Source: Nematocida homosporus (Eukaryota > Microsporidia). From it: a stretch of DNA of 64,000 nt. Shown in pieces: positions 18,251 to 26,950 of this stretch. Below the pieces are notes generated by a model that saw only the letters and a program-made list of their open reading frames with translations, was not told the origin of the DNA and did no database searches. The stretch lies in NCBI RefSeq assembly GCF_024244095.1, contig NW_026250687.1, positions 124,001 to 188,000 of the forward strand, given 5' to 3'. A program made the position numbers and the translations under genes. Each line of letters starts with the position of its first letter. The stretch's first letter is position 1.

Positions 18251-19855
18251 ATGACGACAACCCGCACTCCTAATGGTATTATGGCTAAAACTAGCCTAAA
18301 GATCTACAATAGCATTACAAAAGAAAAGGAGGTATTGAAGGTAGAAAATTCAATGCTTAAATGGTACACTTGCGGACCGACTGTTTACGATTCAGCCCAC
18401 TTAGGACATGCCCGTAGTTATGTTCAACTTGATAGTATTCGCAAGACTCTTGAACGATACTTCAACTACCAAATTACTTATATTATGAACATTACGGACA
18501 TTGACGACAAAATCATCATTAAGGCCCGAGAGGTAGCTAAGAGTCTTAAAGAAGCACCAGGCACTCAGATTGAGCAACTAACCCAGCAGTTTAAACAATG
18601 GGCTATTTCTGCCAAATTAGATACCGAAGAACAAGAATTAATCCATTATGCAGTTAAAGAAGTTAGTCGTAAATACGAAGAAGAGTTCTTTGAAGATATG
18701 CATGCTTTAGGTGTAGCCCGTCCAACATACACTACTCGAGTTAGTGATTACATCGAAGAGATTATTCAGTTTATTACTAAGATTGAAGAAGAAGGCTTTG
18801 CTTACCATGCCCAAGGTTCAGTCTATTTTGATACTAAGGCGTACAGCCAGAAGAAGCAGTACCCTTTAATGTGCCCTGTCCAGAGCAGCAGTCAGCAAGA
18901 CTTATTGGAAGAAGGTGAAGGTAAACTAGGCAGTGAGGGCAAGCGCAATAAAGAGGACTTTGTCCTCTGGAAGGCTAGTAAGAGCAATGAACCGGCATGG
19001 CCTTCTAAATGGGGACCAGGTCGACCTGGCTGGCATATTGAGTGCAGTGCTATGGCAGCTAATATTGCTAATGGCCGGATTGACTTGCATTCTGGTGGAG
19101 TTGATCTGACGTTCCCTCATCATGACAACGAGATTGCTCAATCAGAGGGTGCTGGAATTGAAGACTGGGTTGGTCATTTCTTGCATACGGGTCATCTTCA
19201 TATTGATGGACGTAAGATGAGCAAGAGTCTGAAGAACTTCGTGCAAGTCAAAGAGATGCTTAAGAGTGGTACAGCTCGTGAACTGCGGATGATGTTCCTT
19301 TTACAAAGCTACCGGGGTCCGATGACTTATGGTGATGAGGCTTTGGAACGGGCTAAGACAGTGGAGAGACGTATTTTCCGGTACATCTCTCTCTATCCTG
19401 AAGATGAGAGTGAAACCACTACGGCTCCCTTTACTGCTAAAGAGCACGAGATTTTGAAGCGATTTGATGAACTAGTTTTGGAAATTGATAGTGCATTGAA
19501 AGATGATTTTAACTTCCCACGGGCCTTAGGACTTGTGCAAGACTTGATTACTGAAGCTTCAGCAACTACCAGCCGGCAAATCAACCAGCAAATTGCTAAA
19601 TACATCAGTCGAATCATGCACGCTATGGGTTTAGAAGCAGTTACACAATCAGCTGACTCAGCAGTACAAACTGAACTGATTTCAGTTATTTCTAACTTCC
19701 GCAATACGGTTAGACAACTCACCAAAACATCAGCTGAGAAAAAAGCATACTTCATGGCCTGCGACACTCTAAGAAGTGATCTTGCAGCCCTTAACATTAT
19801 TGTTGAAGATGCAGCTAACCCTCAAGAGGGTTCTTCCATTCGAAAACAATGCTAG
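18251..19855 (+). CDS. CARS: Cysteinyl-tRNA synthetase
   Basis: A 534-residue class I aminoacyl-tRNA synthetase that charges tRNA-Cys in the cytosol. Seen are the Cys zinc ligand and signature in CGPTVYDSAHLGHARSY (HIGH box HLGH near residue 51), WHIECSAMA and HHDNEIAQSE (other zinc ligands), and KMSKSLKNF at 322-330. The DALR-type helical domain follows. An Arg-poor C-terminus matches the compact form; large animal extensions are missing. A second ATG at codon 14 (MAKTSLKIYNS) is a possible start. AATAAA at 19965-19970. Confidence 0.96.
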   Translation: MTTTRTPNGIMAKTSLKIYNSITKEKEVLKVENSMLKWYTCGPTVYDSAHLGHARSYVQLDSIRKTLERYFNYQITYIMNITDIDDKIIIKAREVAKSLKEAPGTQIEQLTQQFKQWAISAKLDTEEQELIHYAVKEVSRKYEEEFFEDMHALGVARPTYTTRVSDYIEEIIQFITKIEEEGFAYHAQGSVYFDTKAYSQKKQYPLMCPVQSSSQQDLLEEGEGKLGSEGKRNKEDFVLWKASKSNEPAWPSKWGPGRPGWHIECSAMAANIANGRIDLHSGGVDLTFPHHDNEIAQSEGAGIEDWVGHFLHTGHLHIDGRKMSKSLKNFVQVKEMLKSGTARELRMMFLLQSYRGPMTYGDEALERAKTVERRIFRYISLYPEDESETTTAPFTAKEHEILKRFDELVLEIDSALKDDFNFPRALGLVQDLITEASATTSRQINQQIAKYISRIMHAMGLEAVTQSADSAVQTELISVISNFRNTVRQLTKTSAEKKAYFMACDTLRSDLAALNIIVEDAANPQEGSSIRKQC

Positions 19856-20091
19856 GTCTTTTAAACCAGCTTGACTTTATTACTTGAACTTTTGTCTTAT
19901 TACTCGGGTAGTATCTCTGGAGGAATCAGATTATTTTGATAGTATTTCTGGAGCACAACTAGATAATAAACTTAATTTAAGCAAGTGTTAGTATTTGAGT
20001 TGGTATTTGGATGGGATGGTATTTGAGTTGAGTTGAAATAAGATAAGATAAAGCTATATGGTAATATTAAGGCACTGCTAGCCTAATTGGG
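19856..20091. repeat. Short convergent intergenic region
   Basis: Includes the synthetase AATAAA and a short G/T-rich repeat block at 19985-20035. Nothing else is seen. Confidence 0.5.
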
Positions 20092-20976
20092 TTAGTTTGG
20101 GGCTACCCTCTTTTGGATAGCCTTAATCATTCCCGCAATGCTATGATCTGGTTGATGAACTAGATAATAGATGGCCACACCCAAAATCACAATTACAGAT
20201 ATAATTGCTAGGATTTTAAACCTATGGGAAAGTAGACCCACAATTAACGACTCAGGATTAGTAGCACTATCAGCAAACAAAGCATACACCATTATGAGTA
20301 AGGAGATAACAAATAGACTAAACTTAACCACATTGATAATAACTGCCTGTGGCCAATCAGCCGGACACCAGGAGCGTATTCCTAATTGAAACAGTCCAAA
20401 TAATAACCCAATAATCAAGAAGACAATACAGCTAATCCCAAAAATTATCAAACCCTTCATCACGCGATACCATAATGAATGCCCTTTGTTTCCTCGAGAT
20501 AAAGTCAGGTAGATATAAAGCAAACTAAGAACTATTAAAATAGAACAAACCCACATATATCCGTATGCCACACTCGCAACAGCATTTTTAACCTTTGCCA
20601 CGTCATCAGAGAACTTAGCGTAAAAGAACAGCTCAAGAATTGGATAAATATTTAGGGCTAGCCAAGTAGCCATTGCAATGCCACCCAGCTTATTAACCAA
20701 AGGTATACGGCCTAACTCTCTTAGCGCCTGGCCAAAAGTGTTCTTAATGGGATCGTCTAGATTTGGCCGATTTAAATAAGGGAGAGTAACCGGGTCCAAT
20801 ACCTTATGCCAGCTCTGTTGCGCATTTATATCTGAATCAGGGCCATTTCCCGGTTTAGGAGGCAGGGTTATAGTTGAATCGAAATTATTGGTTGGGTTTT
20901 GCGTTAATTGCTCAGCAGATTCATGTAAAGGGGTCTTAACATAATAATTATCATTACTAGTGGGTCTAAAAGACAT
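20092..20976 (-). CDS. Multi-pass membrane protein, unknown family
   Basis: A 294-residue protein with a polar Asn/Pro-rich N-terminus (about 1-85) and five hydrophobic segments at roughly 100-118, 134-158, 170-196, 210-235 and 250-270, ending in a short basic tail. No signal peptide, so the N-terminus is probably cytosolic. I recognise no family. An exact CArG box lies 44 bp upstream of the start (21020-21029). Confidence 0.75.
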   Translation of the reverse strand: MSFRPTSNDNYYVKTPLHESAEQLTQNPTNNFDSTITLPPKPGNGPDSDINAQQSWHKVLDPVTLPYLNRPNLDDPIKNTFGQALRELGRIPLVNKLGGIAMATWLALNIYPILELFFYAKFSDDVAKVKNAVASVAYGYMWVCSILIVLSLLYIYLTLSRGNKGHSLWYRVMKGLIIFGISCIVFLIIGLLFGLFQLGIRSWCPADWPQAVIINVVKFSLFVISLLIMVYALFADSATNPESLIVGLLSHRFKILAIISVIVILGVAIYYLVHQPDHSIAGMIKAIQKRVAPN

Positions 20977-21019
20977 TCAGGTAAAAATTAAAGAAGCTTA
21001 GCTTTTATACATGTATTTT

Positions 21020-21029
21020 CCTAAAAAGG
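21020..21029. promoter_or_regulatory. CArG/Mcm1-like site CCTAAAAAGG
   Basis: TTTTCCTAAAAAGGTAATTT, an exact CC(A/T)6GG core with flanks like the fungal Mcm1 site. It is 44 bp upstream of the membrane-protein ATG at 20976. A second related word (TTTCCTTTTTGGGTAATTTCC) lies at 21090-21110. Confidence 0.45.
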
Positions 21030-21178
21030 TAATTTTTAAAGTATGACGTAAGTCCTTTAAATTTCTAAAAATGGTAGTCAAAATTTAATTTCCTTTTTGG
21101 GTAATTTCCTCTTCCTAATCCAATACTAACCAAATACCAATTTAACTTAACTTCAAAACAATTTAAAGACCAACACAC

Positions 21179-21310
21179 TTACACAGCCAGATAGCAGTAA
21201 AACAAACAGACCAAAATACCCACCCCAACCATAGCCAGTATAACCACCAAGTTCAACCGCCGCTTCCTTTCAATAACAAACACACCATCGCCATCTCTAC
21301 TCATACTCAT
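21179..21310 (-). CDS. Possible 43-residue tail-anchored microprotein
   Basis: From the ATG at 21310 the frame encodes a short polar N-terminus, a basic ERKRRLN patch and one C-terminal hydrophobic span of about 20 residues (VVILAMVGVGILVCLFYCYL). This is the build of a tail-anchored ER-type microprotein such as Ost4 or Sec61 subunits, but the sequence itself does not identify one. The upstream part of the frame opens only to a TTG. It may be a chance frame in a 490-bp gap. Confidence 0.35.
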   Translation of the reverse strand: MSMSRDGDGVFVIERKRRLNLVVILAMVGVGILVCLFYCYLAV

Positions 21311-21467
21311 TAAAAAATCAAAAGCTACTCCGATAGAAATTAACTCAACCAAGTCACATTCACCTAAACCAAATACCAACTCAATATCCAATACCAACCA
21401 CTCTTCTACTCACTTTACTTCCAATACTAACCAATCCTAACCAGACTTCACCCAATTCCAACCAACT

Positions 21468-21998
21468 TCAACCAAAAGCATGATTAGCCTCGTCAAAATC
21501 TTCAAAATCATCAAACTCTCCATCCTCTACACCTTCCCCTGGCATATCTGCCCGATCCGACAACTCTTTAAGCAAAGTCTTCATAATCTTATTCGTACTC
21601 CGCACAACTCCTTCTCCTCCACAAGCACTACACTTCTGTAGAACACTTTTACGTGAAGGCGAACAAAAGAGTACTGTTTCGGGATTCCGGCACTCCTTAC
21701 ACAACACCAACTCATCAATAAAGTTAAACAAGTATTCCTGGACACGTTCCTTATCATGTGCACCATTAATAATATACTTAGCATTCTTATCATCAATACT
21801 TGAAAGAGTTCCCATCTCATAGGATAAGTATTTAGTTAAGATCTTTGGGTCCCTATTTAAGCTCTTAGCAATGTCCTCAATATTCACTAGTACTGTTTTT
21901 ATACCATTCCCACGACCTTCTATTTTCACAATATTAGATGGCATTTTATAACGATAAAATGCATCAGATGAACTTCTGTCTATGTTGATACTCTTCAT
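21468..21998 (-). CDS. TIF5: Translation initiation factor eIF5, N-terminal domain only
   Basis: eIF5 is the GTPase-activating protein for eIF2 during start-codon selection. The protein has the eIF5-type start (INIDRSSSDAFYRYKMP) with the GAP arginine at residue 16, equivalent to human Arg15. Next comes the conserved EGRGNGIKTVLVNIEDIAKSLNR and a CX2C...CX2C zinc ribbon (LCKECRN ... KCSACGG). eIF2-beta shares the ribbon but lacks the FYRYKM start. It is only 176 residues against about 400 in yeast: the C-terminal HEAT/W2 domain that binds eIF2-beta, eIF1 and eIF3c is missing. The tail is instead acidic with Phe (EDGEFDDFEDFDEANHAFG), recalling the acidic-aromatic boxes of the lost domain. Confidence 0.9.
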   Translation of the reverse strand: MKSINIDRSSSDAFYRYKMPSNIVKIEGRGNGIKTVLVNIEDIAKSLNRDPKILTKYLSYEMGTLSSIDDKNAKYIINGAHDKERVQEYLFNFIDELVLCKECRNPETVLFCSPSRKSVLQKCSACGGEGVVRSTNKIMKTLLKELSDRADMPGEGVEDGEFDDFEDFDEANHAFG

Positions 21999-22460
21999 AT
22001 TACACTAAAAAAAAGAGGCGCAGATTGGGTTAGTATTGTGTTAGTATGTGTTTAGTATGTGTTTGGGTTGTGTTGTGATTGGGTTGGGATAGTATGGTAT
22101 GTGCTAGTAGGTTTAGGTTGGCTAGATTAACCTGACTTAACAAATTCAAAACCTAATACTATCTTAATATGACGTAATACAATCTTAACACTATCTTAAT
22201 ATGACGTAACACTATCTTAACACAACTTAATACAACCTTAATACCATCTAAACTCAACTTAATACTATCTTACTACTGACATAATACAATACCATCTCAC
22301 TACTAATACTATCTAAACTCAACTTAATACAACCTTAATACAATCTAAACTTAACCCAATACAATCTTAACTTAACTCAACCCTATCTTAACTTAACCCC
22401 ATCTTAACTTAACTCAACTTAACCTAATCTAAACTTAATATAATACTAACAGAACCCAAT
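21999..22460. repeat. Intergenic, A/C-rich repeats
   Basis: A short G/T-rich block (22020-22120) is followed by A/C-rich repeats (TTAATACAATCTTAAC) to 22450. A 30-bp unit containing TATCTTAATATGACGTAA occurs twice (near 22160 and 22192). No gene is seen. Confidence 0.6.
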
Positions 22461-22778
22461 TTATTCATCTGGAGCGGCAATCAATTCCACGATATCTTGA
22501 ATAATATCCTTATACATTGATTCATTTTCTTTGATCCGATCTAGACTTTCATCAATCCAAACTTTAATCTCCTTTTCAATAGCTAGAATCTTTTGAATAC
22601 ATTCATCACGATACATCTTAACTTCACGATCTTTGGCTTCCATAAGTGTATTTTCATGCTCTTCGGCCGTTTTGATAGTCAATTCTTTCAAGCGCTCTCT
22701 CTCCTTGCGTGCTTCTTGAATAAGCTCTCGAGCCTTCTTATCTGCCTCAGCTAAAGACTTGAAACTCTCGTTGTTCAT
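22461..22778 (-). CDS. VMA10: V-type ATPase subunit G
   Basis: A 105-residue, almost wholly alpha-helical protein. The N-terminal AEADKKARELIQEARKERERLK matches the conserved start of V-ATPase G subunits, which pair with subunit E in the peripheral stalk holding the V1 sector. Length fits the family (110-120). The stop overlaps AATAAA (minus strand, 22460-22465). Coiled-coil proteins can mimic each other, but the alanine and arginine spacing supports subunit G. Confidence 0.72.
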   Translation of the reverse strand: MNNESFKSLAEADKKARELIQEARKERERLKELTIKTAEEHENTLMEAKDREVKMYRDECIQKILAIEKEIKVWIDESLDRIKENESMYKDIIQDIVELIAAPDE

Positions 22779-22874
22779 GAAAATTCTGAAACAAAGAATT
22801 TGGACTTTTGATTGTCATTGGATATTACCATATCGAGACATAACAAAACCAAATGGAAAGATTTTGTTCTTTTC

Positions 22875-23495
22875 ATGGAGACTCCTTTAGAATCTCATTC
22901 GGATAACTTAAGTTTAGAGGAGCCAGTTGAATTTATTAAGCTTTTTGAACTCGTTTCGGCTGGTGACTTAAAGAGTATTAAGAATGCTTTGTGTGTCTAC
23001 GAAATAACTCATGGGAAAGTGTTTAATTTACGGATTGTTAATAAGTATGGGTTGTACTTGATTCATTCGGCCGCTTATTATGGACAGAGGGAGACAGTTG
23101 AATTTCTTCTCTCCTCTGTAAGTGAAGTAGAAGAACGAGATACGACTATGTATGAGGCCATTACTTCGGATAATTTGTCTTTTGAAAGTAATGATACAGA
23201 AATGATGTCAAACGAATCAAAAATCGTACCTATTACATTTGGTCATGCTAAATCTCCTTCCAGTTTTATTAATGTCAGATCTCTAGATCAAGGAGCTACT
23301 CCCTTGCACTTTGCGGCTATGGGGGGTAATAAGAACAATATTATACTCTATTTGTTGGCCTGTGGGGCAGATCCTCGTTTGAAAGACATTAAGGGAATGA
23401 CTCCGCCAGAACTAGCTAGAGCCCATGGCCACAAGAAGACCGAAAAGACCATTCGGAAGTACATTCAAGCTATCAATAGCAAAATGTCACATTAA
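22875..23495 (+). CDS. Ankyrin-repeat protein
   Basis: A 206-residue protein from the ATG at 22875 (the frame extends upstream only to a TTG). It has at least two clear ankyrin repeats: NKYGLYLIHSAAYYGQRETVEFLL (about 57-80) and GATPLHFAAMGGNKNNIILYLLACGADP (about 140-167), and a third partial one beginning KGMTPPELARAHGH. The first two are separated by about 60 residues of acidic Ser-rich sequence. Ankyrin repeats bind proteins; the partner is unknown. It is divergent from VMA10 with 96 bp between starts. Confidence 0.8.
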   Translation: METPLESHSDNLSLEEPVEFIKLFELVSAGDLKSIKNALCVYEITHGKVFNLRIVNKYGLYLIHSAAYYGQRETVEFLLSSVSEVEERDTTMYEAITSDNLSFESNDTEMMSNESKIVPITFGHAKSPSSFINVRSLDQGATPLHFAAMGGNKNNIILYLLACGADPRLKDIKGMTPPELARAHGHKKTEKTIRKYIQAINSKMSH

Positions 23496-23759
23496 GTTAA
23501 GTTAGTGTTGAGTTGAGTTGAGTTGGTATTGGGTTGAGTTGAGTTGGTGTTGAATTGGTATTTTGATTGCCAAGATAGCACAATAAGAATAAAGATTAAG
23601 TTAAGATTAAGTTGGTTTGGATTGGATTGGGTTTAGATTACGTTGAGTTTATATGAATGTTTAGATCGACTTAGATTAGTAGTTAATTTAACAACAAGAT
23701 AATATTCATAAGATATCAACACAACACAACACAACTTAACACAACTTAACATAACTCAA

Positions 23760-24890
23760 TTATAGGGCAAACTCGCGCTGTTGGACTTTCATGAGGAGAG
23801 TGTGGTGGCTTGGAGTGGCACACGTATCGGGGGCAAAGCCATTGAGAGCAGTGCACCAGTGCGGGTCTTGTTCTAGCCCCGAGTAAGCAGCTTGGGCATC
23901 AACTAAATTAACCATAGCTACAGAAAACACTCCCTCCTCTTCTCGTTGTACACGGTCAACTTCACCATACTTGCTCAGAACGGATTCAATTGTGGCTGGA
24001 GCAATATTGTTAGTCGGTCTTAAGGAAAGTGTTCTAGTGACTCCGGCATACGCAAAGATAGGAATAGCCGGTATAATAGGTTGAACCTTACCCGGTCCTA
24101 TCTTAACCTGCACCCCACGAATAACCGGTGGATACAAATTACTATACTCAATAAAAGCATTAGCTGCTACATAATCAAAGAAGGTCACAAACGCACACTT
24201 CTTCTCACGAATAACTTTCAGACCAATTACAGCCCCGCCCTGAACTACCGCTAAAATCTCACTAGCTGTTACATCAACGGGCAAAGACCCAAAATAAACC
24301 GTCCGATTATGACTGATCACTCCATCTGTCTCACCCGCTCCACACATATCACGACCAAATGCCACCCTTACTTTTTCAAACAAGCTATCTTCTCTAATAC
24401 TACTCGCGAACTGCATAGCCGCAAAGAAAGAGAAGAACTCAATGTAACAACAATGTCGATCGCGTAAGTATTTAAGTGCTTCAATTTCACCGAATTTCTC
24501 AGCCTCTTCACTTAAGAACTCACCAGTCATAAAGTCTTCCAAACCCGATAGAGAAACACTACGCGTTCCACCAGCTGCATGGGCTAAGTAAGCCCGTTTA
24601 CGATCAGCCTGAGAAATCGAGCTAGTTTGAGGTTCAGGCACAACCATAACATTTTCAATACTTACACCGTCTCTGATTCGCATCCAGATCTTGAACATAT
24701 CAAAATAAGAGAAGAATGTGATTAGTATTCCTTCTGGTTTTCGCTCAATCGCTAACAAATCCGCACCTTTAATCACTTTTAGAACGGCCAAAGCGGATAC
24801 ATTTGAGTCTACTCTAAATAAAAGCGCAATATAATCTCCCATCTCTTCGGGAGTCTTCGTAATTACAGCTAATTCGGGCTTCTTCTGCAT
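23760..24890 (-). CDS. RRM protein of the Nrd1/Mrn1 type
   Basis: A 376-residue RNA-binding protein from the ATG at 24890. Four RRM-like units can be traced. The third is clearest (RTVYFGSLPVDVTASEI ... KKCAFVTFFDYVAANAFIEY), with RNP2 VYFGSL and RNP1 CAFVTF. The second has HCCYIEFFSFFAAMQFA and ends VRVAFGRDMCG, as in Nrd1/Mrn1 proteins (NYGKDRC). The first and fourth are divergent. Four RRMs with these motifs are the Mrn1/Nrd1 plan, which binds mRNAs in fungi. Start codons of this gene and the HRD1-like gene are 26 bp apart on opposite strands. Confidence 0.6.
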   Translation of the reverse strand: MQKKPELAVITKTPEEMGDYIALLFRVDSNVSALAVLKVIKGADLLAIERKPEGILITFFSYFDMFKIWMRIRDGVSIENVMVVPEPQTSSISQADRKRAYLAHAAGGTRSVSLSGLEDFMTGEFLSEEAEKFGEIEALKYLRDRHCCYIEFFSFFAAMQFASSIREDSLFEKVRVAFGRDMCGAGETDGVISHNRTVYFGSLPVDVTASEILAVVQGGAVIGLKVIREKKCAFVTFFDYVAANAFIEYSNLYPPVIRGVQVKIGPGKVQPIIPAIPIFAYAGVTRTLSLRPTNNIAPATIESVLSKYGEVDRVQREEEGVFSVAMVNLVDAQAAYSGLEQDPHWCTALNGFAPDTCATPSHHTLLMKVQQREFAL

Positions 24891-24916
24891 CTGTTTTGCT
24901 AATTTTTCATTTCGGA

Positions 24917-26083
24917 ATGTATAGACACGCAATCTACCTCGGGGGATATCTTGTTTTACTTATCGCTGCTTGTATTAGCCACCACCGCTCGGGCAAGACT
25001 TTATACCATGTTTTAACTGAGATTGTTGAGAATCGAGTTGAACACTTCATTTTCTGCTCTTTATTGGTCTATTTAGTGTACATTATGGGCCGAGTCATGG
25101 TCAAAACCTTCATTGGCAAGTTAACTCCATTGGAGGTAGAAGGTGTGCAAGAAAGTAGTTTAAAATACTTAGGGAATATCTGTTTGGTTATTACTTTATT
25201 TGCTGATGATATTGGTCTGCGGGGTTTACTGGTCTTCTCAGTAGTCTTTGGACTGAAAGTAGTCCATTGGGCAGTTGGTCTAAGAATAGATTCAGTAGAT
25301 AAGGGTGTAGTACGTCGAGATAGTATTTGGCGGTTGTATGGAATAAGTGCTATTCTGTTTTTGGTCGATGGATTGCTTATGTCCAAGACTTTGCGTATGG
25401 CTATTCAATCTCCAGGCGTGAATATTCTCTTTGCTTTTGAATTTTCGTTGTTATTTGCTTACATCATTAAGTGTATATACTCTTTAGGAATAATAAGTCT
25501 GGCGGAAGGCGGAACAATTGAGGATCGGATTCTTTTGATGTTTTATGGTGAGTTGTTCTATGGGGTGTTCAGAATAGTAGTACATGTGCTTTGTTTTATT
25601 TGGACTACAGTTAATTTCCGCATGCCAATTAATTTGTTGCGTGAATCAATGTTAATTGTGAAATCACTAACGGCCAAGGTCAAGTCAACCCTAGCTTATA
25701 CGGCCCTATTGAAAGAACTAGAGAAGTATCCTAATGTTCCTAAATCTGAAATAACAGATGATGGATTGTGTCTTATCTGCCACGATGAAATGGAAGTAGC
25801 CAAACGACTGGAGTGTTCACATCTCTTCCATCTGGCCTGTTTAAAAGAGTGGCTCCATCGGCAGCAGTCATGTCCCGTCTGTCGTACCGAAATTAAACCC
25901 AAACCCACCACTACTCCATCCAATAATACCACCACCACTCCAAATAACAGCACTACCACGCCAAACACTGCTACAGCAAGCACAACAACCACAACTAGCA
26001 GCCGGGCAGAGTCCATCTTAGCCAGTTACTTCCAACCCGAAAGCGATGATTTTGAAGGCGTAGCCGTCAGTCTCCAAGACTAA
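24917..26083 (+). CDS. HRD1: HRD1/synoviolin-like ERAD ubiquitin ligase
   Basis: A 388-residue ER membrane E3 ligase. Six or so hydrophobic segments lie between residues 5 and 225, then a RING-H2 finger begins at Cys285 (CLICHDEM ... CSHLFHLACLKEWLHRQQSCPVCR), matching Hrd1's placement and spacing. Hrd1 retrotranslocates and ubiquitinates misfolded ER proteins. The C-terminal tail is Thr/Asn/Ser low complexity (about 335-365). I use the ATG at 24917; upstream is only a TTG. Gp78-type ligases are the main alternative, but no CUE domain is present. Confidence 0.82.
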   Translation: MYRHAIYLGGYLVLLIAACISHHRSGKTLYHVLTEIVENRVEHFIFCSLLVYLVYIMGRVMVKTFIGKLTPLEVEGVQESSLKYLGNICLVITLFADDIGLRGLLVFSVVFGLKVVHWAVGLRIDSVDKGVVRRDSIWRLYGISAILFLVDGLLMSKTLRMAIQSPGVNILFAFEFSLLFAYIIKCIYSLGIISLAEGGTIEDRILLMFYGELFYGVFRIVVHVLCFIWTTVNFRMPINLLRESMLIVKSLTAKVKSTLAYTALLKELEKYPNVPKSEITDDGLCLICHDEMEVAKRLECSHLFHLACLKEWLHRQQSCPVCRTEIKPKPTTTPSNNTTTTPNNSTTTPNTATASTTTTTSSRAESILASYFQPESDDFEGVAVSLQD

Positions 26084-26261
26084 CCATCCAATACCAACTT
26101 AATAGTACGACTAACACTTAATGCCCACTACTACCACCACCACCCAACACCACCACCCAAACCAACCCAATACTAAACCAACTCAACCCAATACTAACTC
26201 AACACCAACTCAATTCAATACTAACTCAATTCAATTTAATACATTATAAACGCATACTATA

Positions 26262-26882
26262 CTATCCTCTTCTTTTACGTCGTCTTTCTTGTTCTTTGAC
26301 TACTGATACGCGGCCAGGAGTGTCGTAAGCAAACACGTGTTGTGACAGCCACTCGCCTGGTGGGATCAGACTAATTTTTGGCCCTGTTCTAGGTACAGTT
26401 ACTTCTAAAGATTCATTTTGCAACATAATTTTGATTTGGCGTAAGATCTCTTCTCTAATGTAGAAAGAGAATAAAGTTAGTAATTCACCTTCCGGCAACC
26501 CATAAGTCAAAAATAAATCACGTGCATACACTTCGGGAGTGTTTCCTATGGGCAGTCGAAAGATAAGCCAGTCCTCTATCTTTAAAAAGGTCTCTACTTG
26601 AAAGTCTAAATGTACTGGAATTCTTCCTAAAGGAAAGCGCACACTAAATACGGCCAGATCTGATGTGTATCTTTTTAACTGCGTATCTATCTCTGAATGT
26701 AAACGTGAACAAAGACTTTCTTCTACCCCGGTAAGCTCTTCCCTTTCACTAACCCCAGGAAACATAGTAAGAATATTAGCCAGAAAATAGGCTAAGGAAT
26801 ACTTAGAGGCATTAATAAAGACAATTTCACTACTTTGGGGCGTGCCTTCAGAGATAGAAACACGAATGGGAAAGAGATCCAT
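26262..26882 (-). CDS. SNF5/SMARCB1 family chromatin-remodelling subunit
   Basis: A 206-residue protein consisting of little more than a SNF5 domain, the core scaffold of SWI/SNF and RSC remodellers. The start DLFPIRVSI matches the family's LVPIRLD. The second repeat PVHLDFQVETFLKIEDWLIF ... YARDLFLTYGLPEGELLTLFSFYIREEIL matches the SNF5 pattern (hDQFEWD ... P-x-x-FA-x-x-hC-x-x-LGL). The end, VVKEQERRRKRRG, corresponds to SMARCB1's RDQDRNTRRMRR. Whether it is Snf5 or Sfh1 cannot be told. The start lies 68 bp from the divergent Puf gene. Confidence 0.72.
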   Translation of the reverse strand: MDLFPIRVSISEGTPQSSEIVFINASKYSLAYFLANILTMFPGVSEREELTGVEESLCSRLHSEIDTQLKRYTSDLAVFSVRFPLGRIPVHLDFQVETFLKIEDWLIFRLPIGNTPEVYARDLFLTYGLPEGELLTLFSFYIREEILRQIKIMLQNESLEVTVPRTGPKISLIPPGEWLSQHVFAYDTPGRVSVVKEQERRRKRRG

Positions 26883-26922
26883 GACTGCAGAAAGAAAATA
26901 ATATTTATGTCCGATCAGTTAT

Positions 26923-26930
26923 TATAAATA
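26923..26930 (+). promoter_or_regulatory. TATA-like box of the Puf gene
   Basis: TATAAATA, 20 bp upstream of the ATG at 26951, implying a very short 5' leader. Confidence 0.4.
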
Positions 26931-26950
26931 GACCTCTCTATTTGCTATCT

